From: an uncultured Collinsella sp.
GTDB lineage: Bacteria; Actinomycetota; Coriobacteriia; Coriobacteriales; Coriobacteriaceae
DNA: 64,000 bases
Direction of reading: 5' to 3'
Assembly: GCA_902493535.1 (NCBI GenBank)
Contig: CABUQG010000001.1
Location: 1-64,000 of the forward strand
Shown here: piece after piece, positions 34,182 through 45,376 of the stretch
Layout of the letters: each line of letters starts with the position of its first letter
How positions within the stretch are numbered: the first letter of the stretch is position 1
Position numbers and translations under genes: made by a program
The notes under the pieces: model-generated
Seen by the model: only the letters and a program-made list of their open reading frames with translations
What the model was told of the DNA's origin: nothing
Database searches by the model: none

Positions 34182-35024
34182 CTAGGCAAGGGCGGCCATG
34201 ATGGTGCGGGCGACGCCGTCGTGGTCGTTGTCGTATTCGGTGATGGCGTCGGCGGCCTCGCGGTCCTCGGGCTCGGCGTTGATCATGGCCATGCCGTGGC
34301 CCGCTGCCTGCAGCATGGGAATGTCGTTGATGTTGTCGCCGAACGCCCAGGCGTCGGCGGGACGCTCGCCCAGGTGCTCGCATAGCCACGCGAGGGCCGT
34401 TCCCTTGGTGGCGCCCTCGCCCATGACCTCGATATTCATGGCGTACGAACGCGTGACCTCAATGCCTCCGAGCGTGTCGAGCTCCGCCGCGATGGCGTCG
34501 CGATCGGCCGGGTCGTGCCAGTACATGGCGATGCGTTCGAGCGTCTCGACCTCGTCGATCTTGCTGTCGATATCCATGTCGATCGGTGTTCGTGTGCGCT
34601 TGAGCGAAGCCGCGATGTGGGGGTCGCCGCCGCAGAACTCATCCAGACGCGCGTAGAGCGAGCGGGGGAGGAAGCACTGCCCATCCGCGAAGATATCGAA
34701 GGTCACATCGTGGCCGGCGGCGATGCGATGGATACGATGGGCAATGCCGCAATCGAGCGGTCGGCTCAAAATGCGCGTGGCACGTGAGGCATCGGTGGGC
34801 GTACCGTCGTCGAGCTGCCAGACGCTGGCGCCGTTGGCGCAGACCGCGTAGTGTACGGCGGGATGGGCGAGGATGGGCTCAAAGATGCCCGACAGCGGGC
34901 GCCCCGTGCAGGGCACAAACTCAACACCGCGGCGCGCAAGCTCGTCGAGCATTGCCCAAGTGGCGTCGCTCATCTGCTTATCGCTCGTCAGCAGCGTTCC
35001 ATCCATATCGGAAAACACAATCAT
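34182..35024 (-). CDS. Second Cof-type HAD family phosphatase
   Basis: 280 residues. MIVFSDMDGTLL carries motif I. KGTALAWLCEHLGE and AFGDNINDIPML are motifs III and IV. It resembles the HAD protein encoded convergently at 33269 but is not a close copy. Small-molecule phosphatase with unknown substrate. AGGATCGCAG precedes the start. It lies downstream of gltA on the same strand but a terminator at 35048-35088 separates them. Its stop TAG is part of a family 2 repeat motif. Confidence 0.9.
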   Translation of the reverse strand: MIVFSDMDGTLLTSDKQMSDATWAMLDELARRGVEFVPCTGRPLSGIFEPILAHPAVHYAVCANGASVWQLDDGTPTDASRATRILSRPLDCGIAHRIHRIAAGHDVTFDIFADGQCFLPRSLYARLDEFCGGDPHIAASLKRTRTPIDMDIDSKIDEVETLERIAMYWHDPADRDAIAAELDTLGGIEVTRSYAMNIEVMGEGATKGTALAWLCEHLGERPADAWAFGDNINDIPMLQAAGHGMAMINAEPEDREAADAITEYDNDHDGVARTIMAALA

Positions 35025-35047
35025 TCGCTGCGATCCTTTCTACTGGC

Positions 35048-35088
35048 ATAAAAAGCGTGGCCGAGGGCGGTGATGCCCTGGCCACGCT
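35048..35088 (-). terminator. Terminator after citrate synthase
   Basis: AGCGTGGCC (35054-35062) pairs with GGCCACGCT (35080-35088); on the minus strand the stem runs into TTTTTA. Confidence 0.9.
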
Positions 35089-35111
35089 CGGGTTCTATAA
35101 CGGTCCGCGTC

Positions 35112-36530
35112 TTAGCGATCGGCGAGCGGCTTGTACTCCAGCGGATCGATCACCGGACGGTATGCCGGGCGGATGATGCGATGCGCGCAGAAGAGCTCTT
35201 CCATGCGGTGCGCCGACCAGCCGGCCATGCGGGCGACGGCGAACAGCGGCGTAAAGAGCGTCTCGGGCACGCCGAGCATCTTGTAGATAAAGCCCGTGTA
35301 CAGGTCGATGTTGGCGCAGATGGGCTTGGTCATGCCGTGATCGCGCATCACCTGCGGGGCCAGGCGCTCGATGCGCTCGATGAGCGCGAACTCCTCGCCC
35401 AGGTCCTTCTTGGCTGCCAGCGAGCGCGCGTAACGACGGCACACCTCGGCACGCGGGTCGCTCAGCGTGTAGACGGCGTGGCCCATACCGTAGATGAGGC
35501 CCGTGCCGTCGAAAGCCTGCTTGTCGAGGATCTTGCCCAGGTAGGCCGCGACCTCGTCCTCGTCCTCCCAGTTGGAGACATGCGCGCGGATGTCCTCGTG
35601 CATAGACACGACCTTGGCATTGGCACCGCCGTGGCGCGGGCCCTTGAGCGAGCCGATAGCCGCGGCGTAGGCGGAATACGGGTCGGTGGCCGATGAGGAC
35701 AGCACGCGGCAGGCGAACGTGGAGTTGTTGCCGCCGCCGTGTTCGGCATGCAGCATAAGCATCACGTCGAGCAGCATGGCCTCGTCGCGGGTGAATGCCA
35801 TGCCGCCGCGTAGGACCTGCAGGATGGTCTCGGCGGTGGAGAGACCGGGCGTGGGGTGCGGCACATGAACCTCGGAGCCGCGGCGCTTGGCGACCGAGGC
35901 CATATGCGCGAAGGCGGCGATGCGGGGGAGACGGGCGAGCATGGAGATGGCGACGTCGATTTCGTGCTCGGGTGTAATGGCGTCGGGCTCGGCGTCGAAG
36001 GCGTAGAGCAGCAGCACGGCGCGCTGGAGCACGTTCATGATGCTCGACGACACCGTGGTCATGGGGAACTCACGGACGTATTCGTCGCTCAGGTGCCTAA
36101 AAGCACCCAGGCGTCCGCAAAAACCGTCGAGTTCCTCTTTGGTGGGCAGCGAGCCCGTGATGAGCAGATAGGCGACCTCTTCGTAGCCGTAGCGGTTCTC
36201 GGCCTGGGCGTTGTTGACCAGATCCTCGATGCTGTAGCCACGAAGTGTGAGCTTGCCCTGATCGGGCACGACTTTACCGTCGACCTTGTTGTAGCCGTGC
36301 ACGTCCGAGATGCGGGTAAGGCCCGCGACCACGCCCGAGCCGTCGGCATTGCGCAGGCCGCGCTTGACGTTGTGCTCTACGAACAGGTCCTCGTCGTACG
36401 GGGCGGTCGGCAGGCCGTGGTAGAGGTTTTCGCTTTCGGGCGAAATCTGACGGCTCGCCTCGTAATCCAGAACCAGGCGGCTCAGGTGATCGTCGAAGCG
36501 GTAGTAGATTTTCTTGGCGTCGTAGGCCAT
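35112..36530 (-). CDS. gltA: Citrate synthase
   Basis: 472 residues. The active-site regions are present: LHAEHGGGNNSTF (first catalytic His), GPRHGGANAKV (second His region) and GMGHAVYTLSDPRAEV (third His and substrate Asp/Arg). An extended N-terminal domain is typical of the longer gut-anaerobe type. It condenses acetyl-CoA and oxaloacetate, the entry to glutamate synthesis, which fits gltB-gltD further on. AGGAGCACGC precedes the ATG. It follows an ACT-domain gene and probably shares its transcript. Confidence 0.95.
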   Translation of the reverse strand: MAYDAKKIYYRFDDHLSRLVLDYEASRQISPESENLYHGLPTAPYDEDLFVEHNVKRGLRNADGSGVVAGLTRISDVHGYNKVDGKVVPDQGKLTLRGYSIEDLVNNAQAENRYGYEEVAYLLITGSLPTKEELDGFCGRLGAFRHLSDEYVREFPMTTVSSSIMNVLQRAVLLLYAFDAEPDAITPEHEIDVAISMLARLPRIAAFAHMASVAKRRGSEVHVPHPTPGLSTAETILQVLRGGMAFTRDEAMLLDVMLMLHAEHGGGNNSTFACRVLSSSATDPYSAYAAAIGSLKGPRHGGANAKVVSMHEDIRAHVSNWEDEDEVAAYLGKILDKQAFDGTGLIYGMGHAVYTLSDPRAEVCRRYARSLAAKKDLGEEFALIERIERLAPQVMRDHGMTKPICANIDLYTGFIYKMLGVPETLFTPLFAVARMAGWSAHRMEELFCAHRIIRPAYRPVIDPLEYKPLADR

Positions 36531-36607
36531 GCGTGCTCCTCTCCGGTCCGCTTTGGGGCGGCGCGCTTGGACGATATGACGTCAGGCTGCCCCGAGCGGC
36601 TTGTTCG

Positions 36608-36895
36608 CTACAGGCGGTACATAAAGTTAAAGACGTCCTCGCGCTGAATGGACACGTTGACGCCCGAAAGCTCGCCTGCCTCGGCCAGGGCCTTCTGCAG
36701 CTCGGCGAAGTCGAGCTTGGACTCGGCGGTGTCGGCCAGCATGGTCATGGTGAAGATGTCCTCGATAATGGACTGCGTGATGTCGCGGATGTCGACGTTG
36801 GCCTCGCCCAGAACACGGGTGACGCCGGCGACGATACCGGGGCGGTTCTTGCCAAGGACGGTGATGACGATACGGGAGGACGAGATCTCGGCCAT
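36608..36895 (-). CDS. ACT domain protein (UPF0237 type)
   Basis: 95 residues, a single ACT domain: VITVLGKNRPGIVAGVTRVLGEANVDIRDITQSI is the classic small-ligand-binding fold with the GxxxxGIVA turn. The family is uncharacterised; ACT domains usually bind amino acids. It lies 77 bases upstream of gltA on the same strand, so a role in sensing amino acids for citrate/glutamate flux is possible. This is inferred only from position. Confidence 0.9.
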   Translation of the reverse strand: MAEISSSRIVITVLGKNRPGIVAGVTRVLGEANVDIRDITQSIIEDIFTMTMLADTAESKLDFAELQKALAEAGELSGVNVSIQREDVFNFMYRL

Positions 36896-37087
36896 GGGAA
36901 ACCCTTTCGCGTGGTTGCGGCGCGCGCGGGCGCTCCGCTACGGTACAGTGTTCATCATTGTACCTGTCTGGCGCCAAAAGGGGTGTGCTTACTGCGGCGT
37001 TACACGTCTGCAACATGGGCGAAGGGGCGACAGGGTGCGTGTCCGCTGCGGTTGGCCACGCCGCGTTGCACAAAGACCGTGAACCTT

Positions 37088-37116
37088 TTGTGGGACGCGC
37101 GGCGCCGTGGTACCAT
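37088..37116 (+). promoter_or_regulatory. Candidate extended -10 promoter for rpmE
   Basis: TTGTGG (37088-37093), a 17-base spacer, and TACCAT (37111-37116) preceded by TGG (extended -10). Transcription would start about seven bases further on, just before the double hairpin leader. The rest of the gap 36896-37087 shows nothing I can name. Confidence 0.5.
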
Positions 37117-37129
37117 AGCCAAGTTTGTT

Positions 37130-37178
37130 GTCTTGGTCGGAAACCAAGACGCCTTATGCGCTGATCGGTAACCAGCGC
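37130..37178 (+). promoter_or_regulatory. Double-hairpin leader of rpmE
   Basis: Hairpin 1 has perfect 8-bp arms GTCTTGGT/ACCAAGAC (37130-37150). Hairpin 2 has GCGCTG/CAGCGC (37158-37178). Both share the apical string TCGG[AT]AACCA, so they look like a duplicated protein-binding motif 20 bases before the L31 gene. Ribosomal protein leaders for L31 are described in several bacterial groups, and I believe one is known from Coriobacteria. This would fit autoregulation by L31. Confidence 0.7.
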
Positions 37179-37200
37179 CTGACTAATAAGGAGTCCTACC

Positions 37201-37626
37201 ATGAAGCAGGGTATCCATCCCCAGTATGTCGAGTGCACGGTGACGTGCTCCTGCGGCAACACCTTCAAGACGCACGCTACCGTGTCCGAGATGAAGGTCG
37301 AGCTTTGCAACGAGTGCCACCCGTTCTACACCGGCCAGCAGAAGTTCGTCGACACCGGTGGACGCGTCCAGCGCTTCGCCGACAAGTTCGGTGGCGCCGC
37401 TGCCGCCCAGCTCAAGAAGGCCGAGGAGGCCAAGGCTGCCAAGGCCGCCAAGGCTGCTGAGGCCGAGGCCGCTCGCAAGGCTGCCGCTGAGGCTAAGGCT
37501 GCCGAGAAGGCTAAGCGTGCTGCTAAGTTTGCCGAGGAGGCTGCCAAGCAGGCCGCCGAGGCTCCCGCAGAGGCTCCCGTCGAGGAGGCCGCTGCCGAGG
37601 CCGAGACCACCGAGGCTGCTGAGTAA
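37201..37626 (+). CDS. rpmE: Ribosomal protein bL31 with a long Ala/Lys/Glu tail
   Basis: 141 residues; ordinary L31 is about 70. The first 66 match L31 with zinc-type cysteines C16, C18, C36 and C39 (CSC, CNEC). The remaining 75 form a nearly pure Ala/Lys/Glu helix-forming tail ending in an acidic Pro/Ala/Glu stretch. The tail would project from the 50S-30S bridge region. An AAGGAGTCCTACC site precedes the ATG. The double hairpin upstream suggests autoregulation. Confidence 0.95.
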   Translation: MKQGIHPQYVECTVTCSCGNTFKTHATVSEMKVELCNECHPFYTGQQKFVDTGGRVQRFADKFGGAAAAQLKKAEEAKAAKAAKAAEAEAARKAAAEAKAAEKAKRAAKFAEEAAKQAAEAPAEAPVEEAAAEAETTEAAE

Positions 37627-37662
37627 ATAGCTCGCCGCGGAATCACTCGCATTCATGGCATG

Positions 37663-37698
37663 AGGGCCGTGCATCCATTTGGGTGCGCGGCCCTTTTT
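37663..37698 (+). terminator. Terminator after rpmE
   Basis: AGGGCCGTGCATCC folds on GGGTGCGCGGCCCT with minor mismatches and is followed by TTTTT. Confidence 0.85.
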
Positions 37699-37715
37699 CT
37701 TTTTAAATTAGTGCG

Positions 37716-37805
37716 AACTAACCTGTCCCCATGGCACCACATGGCAGAGAGGCGGCGTTTGCCCAGATAGACCTGCCAAAATTAACCTGTCCCATTGTGG
37801 CAGGT
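37716..37805. repeat. Family 3 repeat, AACCTGTCCC hairpin plus degenerate half-copy
   Basis: ACCTGCCA (37771-37778) pairs with TGGCAGGT (37798-37805), and the loop holds AACCTGTCCC. A second AACCTGTCCCC at about 37719 is followed by ATGGCA and looks like an older copy. The same unit occurs at 49896. The remaining gap to secA has only a TACAAT box (37869-37874) that might be a -10. Confidence 0.8.
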
Positions 37806-37935
37806 TGGTCGTAGTTATTACGTGGCGGTCGAGCTCGACCGTATAGGCCGCGCCTTGTTTGGCTAAAGTACAATCATCTGTGTTTAACTCGTCCGCAGCT
37901 GCACGGCGTGGGCGATGGCCAAAAAGGAAAACCAC

Positions 37936-40742
<2,807 letters not shown>

Positions 40743-40743
<1 letters not shown>

Positions 40744-41891
40744 TGGCTGAGGCTTTAGAGGTAACGCCCGCCGAGCTGGACGCGTTCGCGGACCGGCTCG
40801 GTGAGGTCGAGTCGTATCTCCATTTGGACGAAAAGCGCACGCGCGTGACCGAGCTCGAGGCCAAAAGTGTTGCCCCTGGCTTTTGGGATGACGCCGACGC
40901 CGCCCGTGCCACCATGGAGGAGATCGCGCGTACCAAGGAAGATATCGCTGCCGTGGACACCGCGCGCGGCGAGCTTTCCGATGCCCGCGCTGCGCTGGAG
41001 CTTGCCGAGGAGATGGGGGATGACCCCGACGCCGTCGCCCTTCGCGAGGAGGCTACAGCCACGGCAGAACGCCTGGCCCGCGCTATCGACGAGCTCGAGC
41101 TTTCGAGCTGGTTTACCGGTGAGTTCGATCACGGCGACGCGATTGTGACCATCAAGCCCGGACAGGGTGGCCTGGAGGCGCAGGACTGGACCTTCATGCT
41201 CTTTAAGATGTACATGAAGTACTGCCAGCGTCGCGGCTGGAAGGTTACCATCAACGACTGCCCCGCGGCCGAGGTCATCGGCATCGACCGTGCGACCTTT
41301 ACCGTAGAGGGCAAGGACGCGTTTGGCATGCTGCGCGCCGAGGCCGGCGTCCACCGCTTGGTTCGCATTAGCCCCACCGACGACAAGAAGCGCCGCCAGA
41401 CCACGTTTGCCGGCGTCGAGGTCATCCCCGTGCTACCCGATGATATCGACATCGAGATCAGTCCCGACGACATCCGCGTGGACGTGTACCACGCGAGCGG
41501 CCCGGGCGGTCAGGGCGTCAACACCACCGACTCCGCCGTGCGCGTGACGCATTTCCCCAGCGGCATTGTGGTCACCTGCCAAAACGAGCGCAGCCAGATC
41601 CAGAACAAGGCCGCGTGCATGCAGATCCTCAAGGCTCGCTTGTACGAGATTGAGCTCGAGAAGCGCGCCGAGGCGCTCGATGAGATCCGCGGACCCAAGA
41701 CCACGATTGGTTTTGGCAACCAGATCCGCAGCTACGTGCTCTACCCGTACCAGATGGTCAAAGACCTACGCACGGGCGTGGAGACCAGCAATGTCGAGGC
41801 CGTCCTTGACGATGGCGACCTGGACCCGTTTGTTATTGGCTACCATCGTTGGGCCACCGGCAACGCCGATGCAGAAGGCTCGGAGGTCTAA
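40743..41891 (+). CDS. prfB: Peptide chain release factor 2 with an unusual SPT tripeptide
   Basis: 382 residues, one continuous frame, with no programmed frameshift. The GGQ hydrolysis motif is GPGGQGVN near residue 254, and RF2-type ends (IRSYVLYPYQMVKDLRTGVETSN) confirm the type. The codon-recognition tripeptide, normally Ser-Pro-Phe in RF2, reads Ser-Pro-Thr at residues 210-212 (VRISPTDDKKRRQ). Threonine at the third place is the RF1 (PxT) state. Stops in this window are almost never TGA, so this factor may have altered or relaxed codon choice. It is cotranscribed with secA. Confidence 0.96.
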
Positions 41892-41952
41892 AACATCGGG
41901 CGGCTTCAAGCCGATGACAAGCCCAACGGTTGGACGGGTTTGTATCCAGAAT

Positions 41953-41976
41953 AAACCCTGCGCAGGGGTGGTTTTT
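41953..41976 (+). terminator. Possible terminator after prfB
   Basis: CCCTGCGCAGGG palindrome flanked by AAA and GTGGTTTTT; short loop but followed by five T. Confidence 0.45.
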
Positions 41977-42015
41977 GTTCGGCGAATCGGTAGAATCGAA
42001 TACAAGAAGAAGTTC

Positions 42016-42044
42016 AAAGCGCATCCGATGGGGTGCGCTTTTTT
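42016..42044 (+). terminator. Hairpin and T tract abutting the yitT ribosome binding site
   Basis: AAAGCGCATCC (42016-42026) pairs with GGGTGCGCTTT (42031-42041) around GATG, followed by T to 42044. GAGGGAGG, the yitT ribosome binding site, starts at the next base. A CGGTAGAATC box at 41989-41998 may be a -10 just upstream, which would make this an attenuator in the yitT leader. Confidence 0.75.
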
Positions 42045-42056
42045 GAGGGAGGCAGC

Positions 42057-42947
42057 ATGGCATATCGTCTGGACATCAAGCGCATTCTTTCGATGAACTT
42101 CTTTCACGATCTGCCCCAGATCATGTTGGGGTGTGCCTTGGCCGCCATCGCGACCGACTTGTTTTTGATTCCCAACGGTCTTGCCGCCGGTGGCGTTACG
42201 GGCCTTGCCACCATTATCCAGGCGGTCGGCGCGGCGCGCGGCCTATCGCTTCCCGTTGGTATTCAGACGATCGTGATGAACGCCTTGCTGTTGTTGGTCG
42301 TTATGCGCGAGGGCGGCATGTTCTACGTGGTGCAGACCGCGACGGGCTTTGTGCTGCTGGGCTTCTTTACCGATCTGTTCGCCCCGTTTGTAGCACCTCT
42401 GGCGGATGCGGACCTGATGCTCCCTGCCATGTGGGGCGGCATTATTACGGGCATCGGTTACGGCATGGTGTTGCGCGCCGGCGCCAACACCGGCGGCTCG
42501 GACACGATTGGCCAAATCATCTCGCGTAACACCTCGCTGCCGGTGGGCTCGACCGTCATGGCGATCGATGTTGCCGTATGCGCGCTATCGGCTCCGGTCT
42601 TTTCAATCGAAAACGCACTATATGCAGGCCTTTCGATGGTCATTAGCGGCTACGTGATCGATGCCGTGGTCGATGGTGGCAACAAGCGCCGTATGGTACT
42701 CATCATCTCGGACAAGTTCCCTGATATCGCTGCCGATATCATGTATGGCCTGGGTCGTGGTTGTACCAAGTTTAAGGCGACTGGCATGTATTCGGGTGCC
42801 GAGAAGCCAGTGATTATGGTCATCGTGAGCCGTCGAGAGCTCAATACCCTCAAGACGATCGTGCGCGAGCGCGATCCTCATGCCATCGTGACGGTTGCCG
42901 ACGTTACGGAAGCCTTCGGCGAGGGATTCAAGGACATTAGCGCGTAG
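42057..42947 (+). CDS. YitT family membrane protein
   Basis: 296 residues from ATG 42057 (GAGGGAGG upstream). About five hydrophobic segments occupy residues 15-185 (a DUF161-type membrane part, with LAAGGVTGLATII and RAGANTGGSDTIGQI), followed by a soluble C-terminal DUF2179-type domain (KFKATGMYSGAEKPVIMVIVSRRE). Function of this family is not established; transport or envelope roles have been suggested. It is probably transcribed alone, with a terminator-like structure in its leader. Confidence 0.88.
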   Translation: MAYRLDIKRILSMNFFHDLPQIMLGCALAAIATDLFLIPNGLAAGGVTGLATIIQAVGAARGLSLPVGIQTIVMNALLLLVVMREGGMFYVVQTATGFVLLGFFTDLFAPFVAPLADADLMLPAMWGGIITGIGYGMVLRAGANTGGSDTIGQIISRNTSLPVGSTVMAIDVAVCALSAPVFSIENALYAGLSMVISGYVIDAVVDGGNKRRMVLIISDKFPDIAADIMYGLGRGCTKFKATGMYSGAEKPVIMVIVSRRELNTLKTIVRERDPHAIVTVADVTEAFGEGFKDISA

Positions 42948-43154
42948 GGTCGACCGCGTTCCATCCAAAAGACGTTCACATTGATAAACCGTTTCATCAG
43001 CGGTTCTGCCTGCTAATTTGTTCAAATAATGATAAAAACTCTGGTAAAGCCATCAGTTTCCAGCATAATGAATGACGTACGTGCATTGCGGCTGTGTTGG
43101 GATTACCTTCGGTGCCGTGCGCATTTTGTCTAATGAGGATGAAAGGAAGGCACA

Positions 43155-43985
43155 ATGAGCGACGAAGAGCTCAAAAAGGTTGCCAACGAGGTAAGGAAGG
43201 GCATCGTCACCGGCGTGCACGCTGCCAAGTCCGGCCATCCGGGCGGTTCGCTCGGCGCTGCCGACATCATGACCTATCTGTACTTTGAGGAAATGAACGT
43301 CGACCCGGCCGATCCCCGCAAGGCCGACCGCGATCGTTTTGTGCTCTCCAAGGGCCATTGCGCTCCGGGCCTGTACGCCGTGCTCGCTGAGCGCGGATTC
43401 TTCCCCAAGGAGGATCTCGAGACGCTGCGCCACATCGGCAGTCACCTGCAGGGTCACCCCAACATGAACGACACCCCGGGCGTTGACATGTCTACCGGTT
43501 CGCTCGGCCAGGGCATCTCCGCCGCCGTGGGCATGGCCGTTGCCGCCAAGCACTGGGGCGACGACTATCGCACCTACGCCCTGCTGGGCGACGGCGAGAG
43601 CGAGGAGGGCCAGGTCTGGGAGGCCGCCATGTTTGCCGGCAACCAGCAGCTCGACAACCTCTGCGTGATCGTCGACCATAACGGCCTGCAGATCGATGGC
43701 CCCGTCGAGGAGGTCAACGACCCCATGCCGCTCGCCGACAAGTTCCGCGCCTTCAAGTTCCATGTGGTGGAGCTCGCCGACGGCAACGACTTCGACCAGA
43801 TCCGCGCCGCCTTTGCCGAGGCCCGCGCCACCAAGGGTCAGCCGACCGCCATTATCGCTGAGACCACGAAGGGCAAGGGCGTCTCCTTTATGGAGAACCA
43901 GGTGGGTTGGCACGGTAAGGCCCCCAACGATGAACAGTTTGAGCAGGCCATGGCAGAGCTCACGGCCGCCGGAGAGGAGCTCTAG
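43155..43985 (+). CDS. Transketolase, N-terminal (thiamine diphosphate) subunit
   Basis: 276 residues. The thiamine diphosphate motif is GDGESEEGQVWEAAMFA...LCVIVDHNGLQ (residues about 145-180), and SGHPGGSLGAADI lies near the start. In many anaerobes and actinobacteria transketolase is split into two genes; this is the N-terminal half. It moves two-carbon units in the pentose phosphate pathway. GAAAGGAAGGCACA precedes the ATG. One base separates it from the C-terminal subunit gene. Confidence 0.93.
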   Translation: MSDEELKKVANEVRKGIVTGVHAAKSGHPGGSLGAADIMTYLYFEEMNVDPADPRKADRDRFVLSKGHCAPGLYAVLAERGFFPKEDLETLRHIGSHLQGHPNMNDTPGVDMSTGSLGQGISAAVGMAVAAKHWGDDYRTYALLGDGESEEGQVWEAAMFAGNQQLDNLCVIVDHNGLQIDGPVEEVNDPMPLADKFRAFKFHVVELADGNDFDQIRAAFAEARATKGQPTAIIAETTKGKGVSFMENQVGWHGKAPNDEQFEQAMAELTAAGEEL

Positions 43986-43986
43986 G

Positions 43987-44928
43987 ATGGCAGACGTCAA
44001 GAAAATCGCCACGCGCGTAAGCTACGGCGAGGCCCTCGTCGAGCTCGCCAACGAGCACGATGACTTTGTGGTCCTCGACGCCGACCTGGCCGCCGCCACG
44101 CAGACCGGCAAGTTTAAGGCCGCGTGCCCCGACCGCTTCTTCGATGTGGGCATCGCCGAGAGCAACCTGATGGGTGTTGCCGCCGGTATCGCAACCACCG
44201 GCCGCGTCGCCTTCGCGAGCAGCTTTGCCATGTTTGCCGCCGGCCGCGCCTTTGAGCAGGTCCGCAACTCCATCGGCTATCCGCACCTTAACGTTAAGAT
44301 CGGTGCCACGCACGCCGGTATCTCGGTGGGCGAGGATGGCGCCACGCACCAGTGCTGCGAGGATATCGCCCTCATGCGCGTCATCCCCGGCATGACCGTG
44401 ATCGTTCCCGCCGACGACATCGAGGCCCGTGCCGTGACGCGCGCCGCCTACGAGTGCGACGGCCCCGTGTACATGCGCTTCGCCCGTCTGGCCTCGCCGG
44501 TTATCAACGACCCCGAGACCTACAAGTTCGAGGTGGGCAAGGGCATCGTCATGCGCGAGGGCACCGACGTCACCATCATCGCCTGCGGCCTGATGGTCGG
44601 CGAGGCGCTCGAGGCCGCTGAGCAGCTTGCTGCCGAGGGCATCGACGCCGAGGTCATCAACATGCACACCATCAAGCCCATCGATGCCGACCTGATCGTC
44701 AGGAGCGCCACCAAGACCGGCCACGTCGTGACCGTCGAGGAGCATTCTGTAATCGGTGGCCTGGGCAGCGCCGTTGCCGACGTCCTGTGCGAGCAGTGCC
44801 CGACGCCCCTCAAGAAGATCGGCGTCAACGACACCTTTGGCGAGTCCGGCCCGGGTGCCGAGCTCTTGCACAAGTATGGCCTGGACGCCGCCAACATCGT
44901 GGCGACCACCAAGGAGTTCTTGGCCTAG
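43987..44928 (+). CDS. Transketolase, C-terminal (pyrimidine-binding) subunit
   Basis: 313 residues from ATG 43987, one base after the previous stop. It has the transketolase central and C-terminal domains: GIAESNLMGVAAGIA (glutamate that activates thiamine diphosphate), GATHAGISVGEDGATHQC, and a C-terminal domain with TVEEHSVIGGLGSAVA. It pairs with the upstream subunit. A strong terminator follows, making a two-gene operon. A DXS or other split thiamine enzyme is less likely given the GEDGATHQ motif. Confidence 0.93.
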   Translation: MADVKKIATRVSYGEALVELANEHDDFVVLDADLAAATQTGKFKAACPDRFFDVGIAESNLMGVAAGIATTGRVAFASSFAMFAAGRAFEQVRNSIGYPHLNVKIGATHAGISVGEDGATHQCCEDIALMRVIPGMTVIVPADDIEARAVTRAAYECDGPVYMRFARLASPVINDPETYKFEVGKGIVMREGTDVTIIACGLMVGEALEAAEQLAAEGIDAEVINMHTIKPIDADLIVRSATKTGHVVTVEEHSVIGGLGSAVADVLCEQCPTPLKKIGVNDTFGESGPGAELLHKYGLDAANIVATTKEFLA

Positions 44929-44974
44929 GACAAGACGAGGCAAAGCATCGCTTCAGCAACCGTATGCAATCCAT

Positions 44975-45011
44975 AACAGGGGCGTCCTCAAAGAGGACGC
45001 CCCTGTTTTTT
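44975..45011 (+). terminator. Terminator after the transketolase operon
   Basis: Perfect 15-bp arms (AACAGGGGCGTCCTC and complement) with an AAA loop, followed by TTTT. Confidence 0.95.
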
Positions 45012-45150
45012 GTCGGCAACAAACAAATTAGGCCCGCACCAAGTAAGGGCTTTTTCCGGGAAACAGGCCCAGACCAGCAAAGTGCAATTCAGCCCCCAAG
45101 CACGGCGCTGCTGCACCCAAGTAAAACGCAGCGACCCCTTAGTTATCGCA

Positions 45151-45273
45151 GGCCGGACACAGGGTTACTTTCCAAATCTTTCCGCAGGACGGAGGAGCCC
45201 CCGCCGCACGTAGTGCGCAGCGGAGGCTCCGACATGTCCGAGGACGATTTGGAAAGTAACCCTGTGTCCGGCC
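45151..45273. repeat. 28-bp perfect inverted repeat with an inner hairpin
   Basis: Arms 45151-45178 and 45246-45273 are exact complements (GGCCGGACACAGGGTTACTT... outward in). The 67-base centre forms its own GC-rich hairpin around GCACGTAGTGC (about 45206-45216). No ORF fits. It lies between the transketolase terminator and ftsE. The rest of the 365-base gap shows no gene. It may be a non-autonomous mobile element or a structured RNA. Confidence 0.85.
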
Positions 45274-45376
45274 GGAGGGACCCAAACACGGCCATGCTTC
45301 TTATGTGCAGCAAAGCTAATGCTGCTAAAATATTAAGCGCTCATGTAGTTTAAACGCACGACGATAAGGAGCACCA

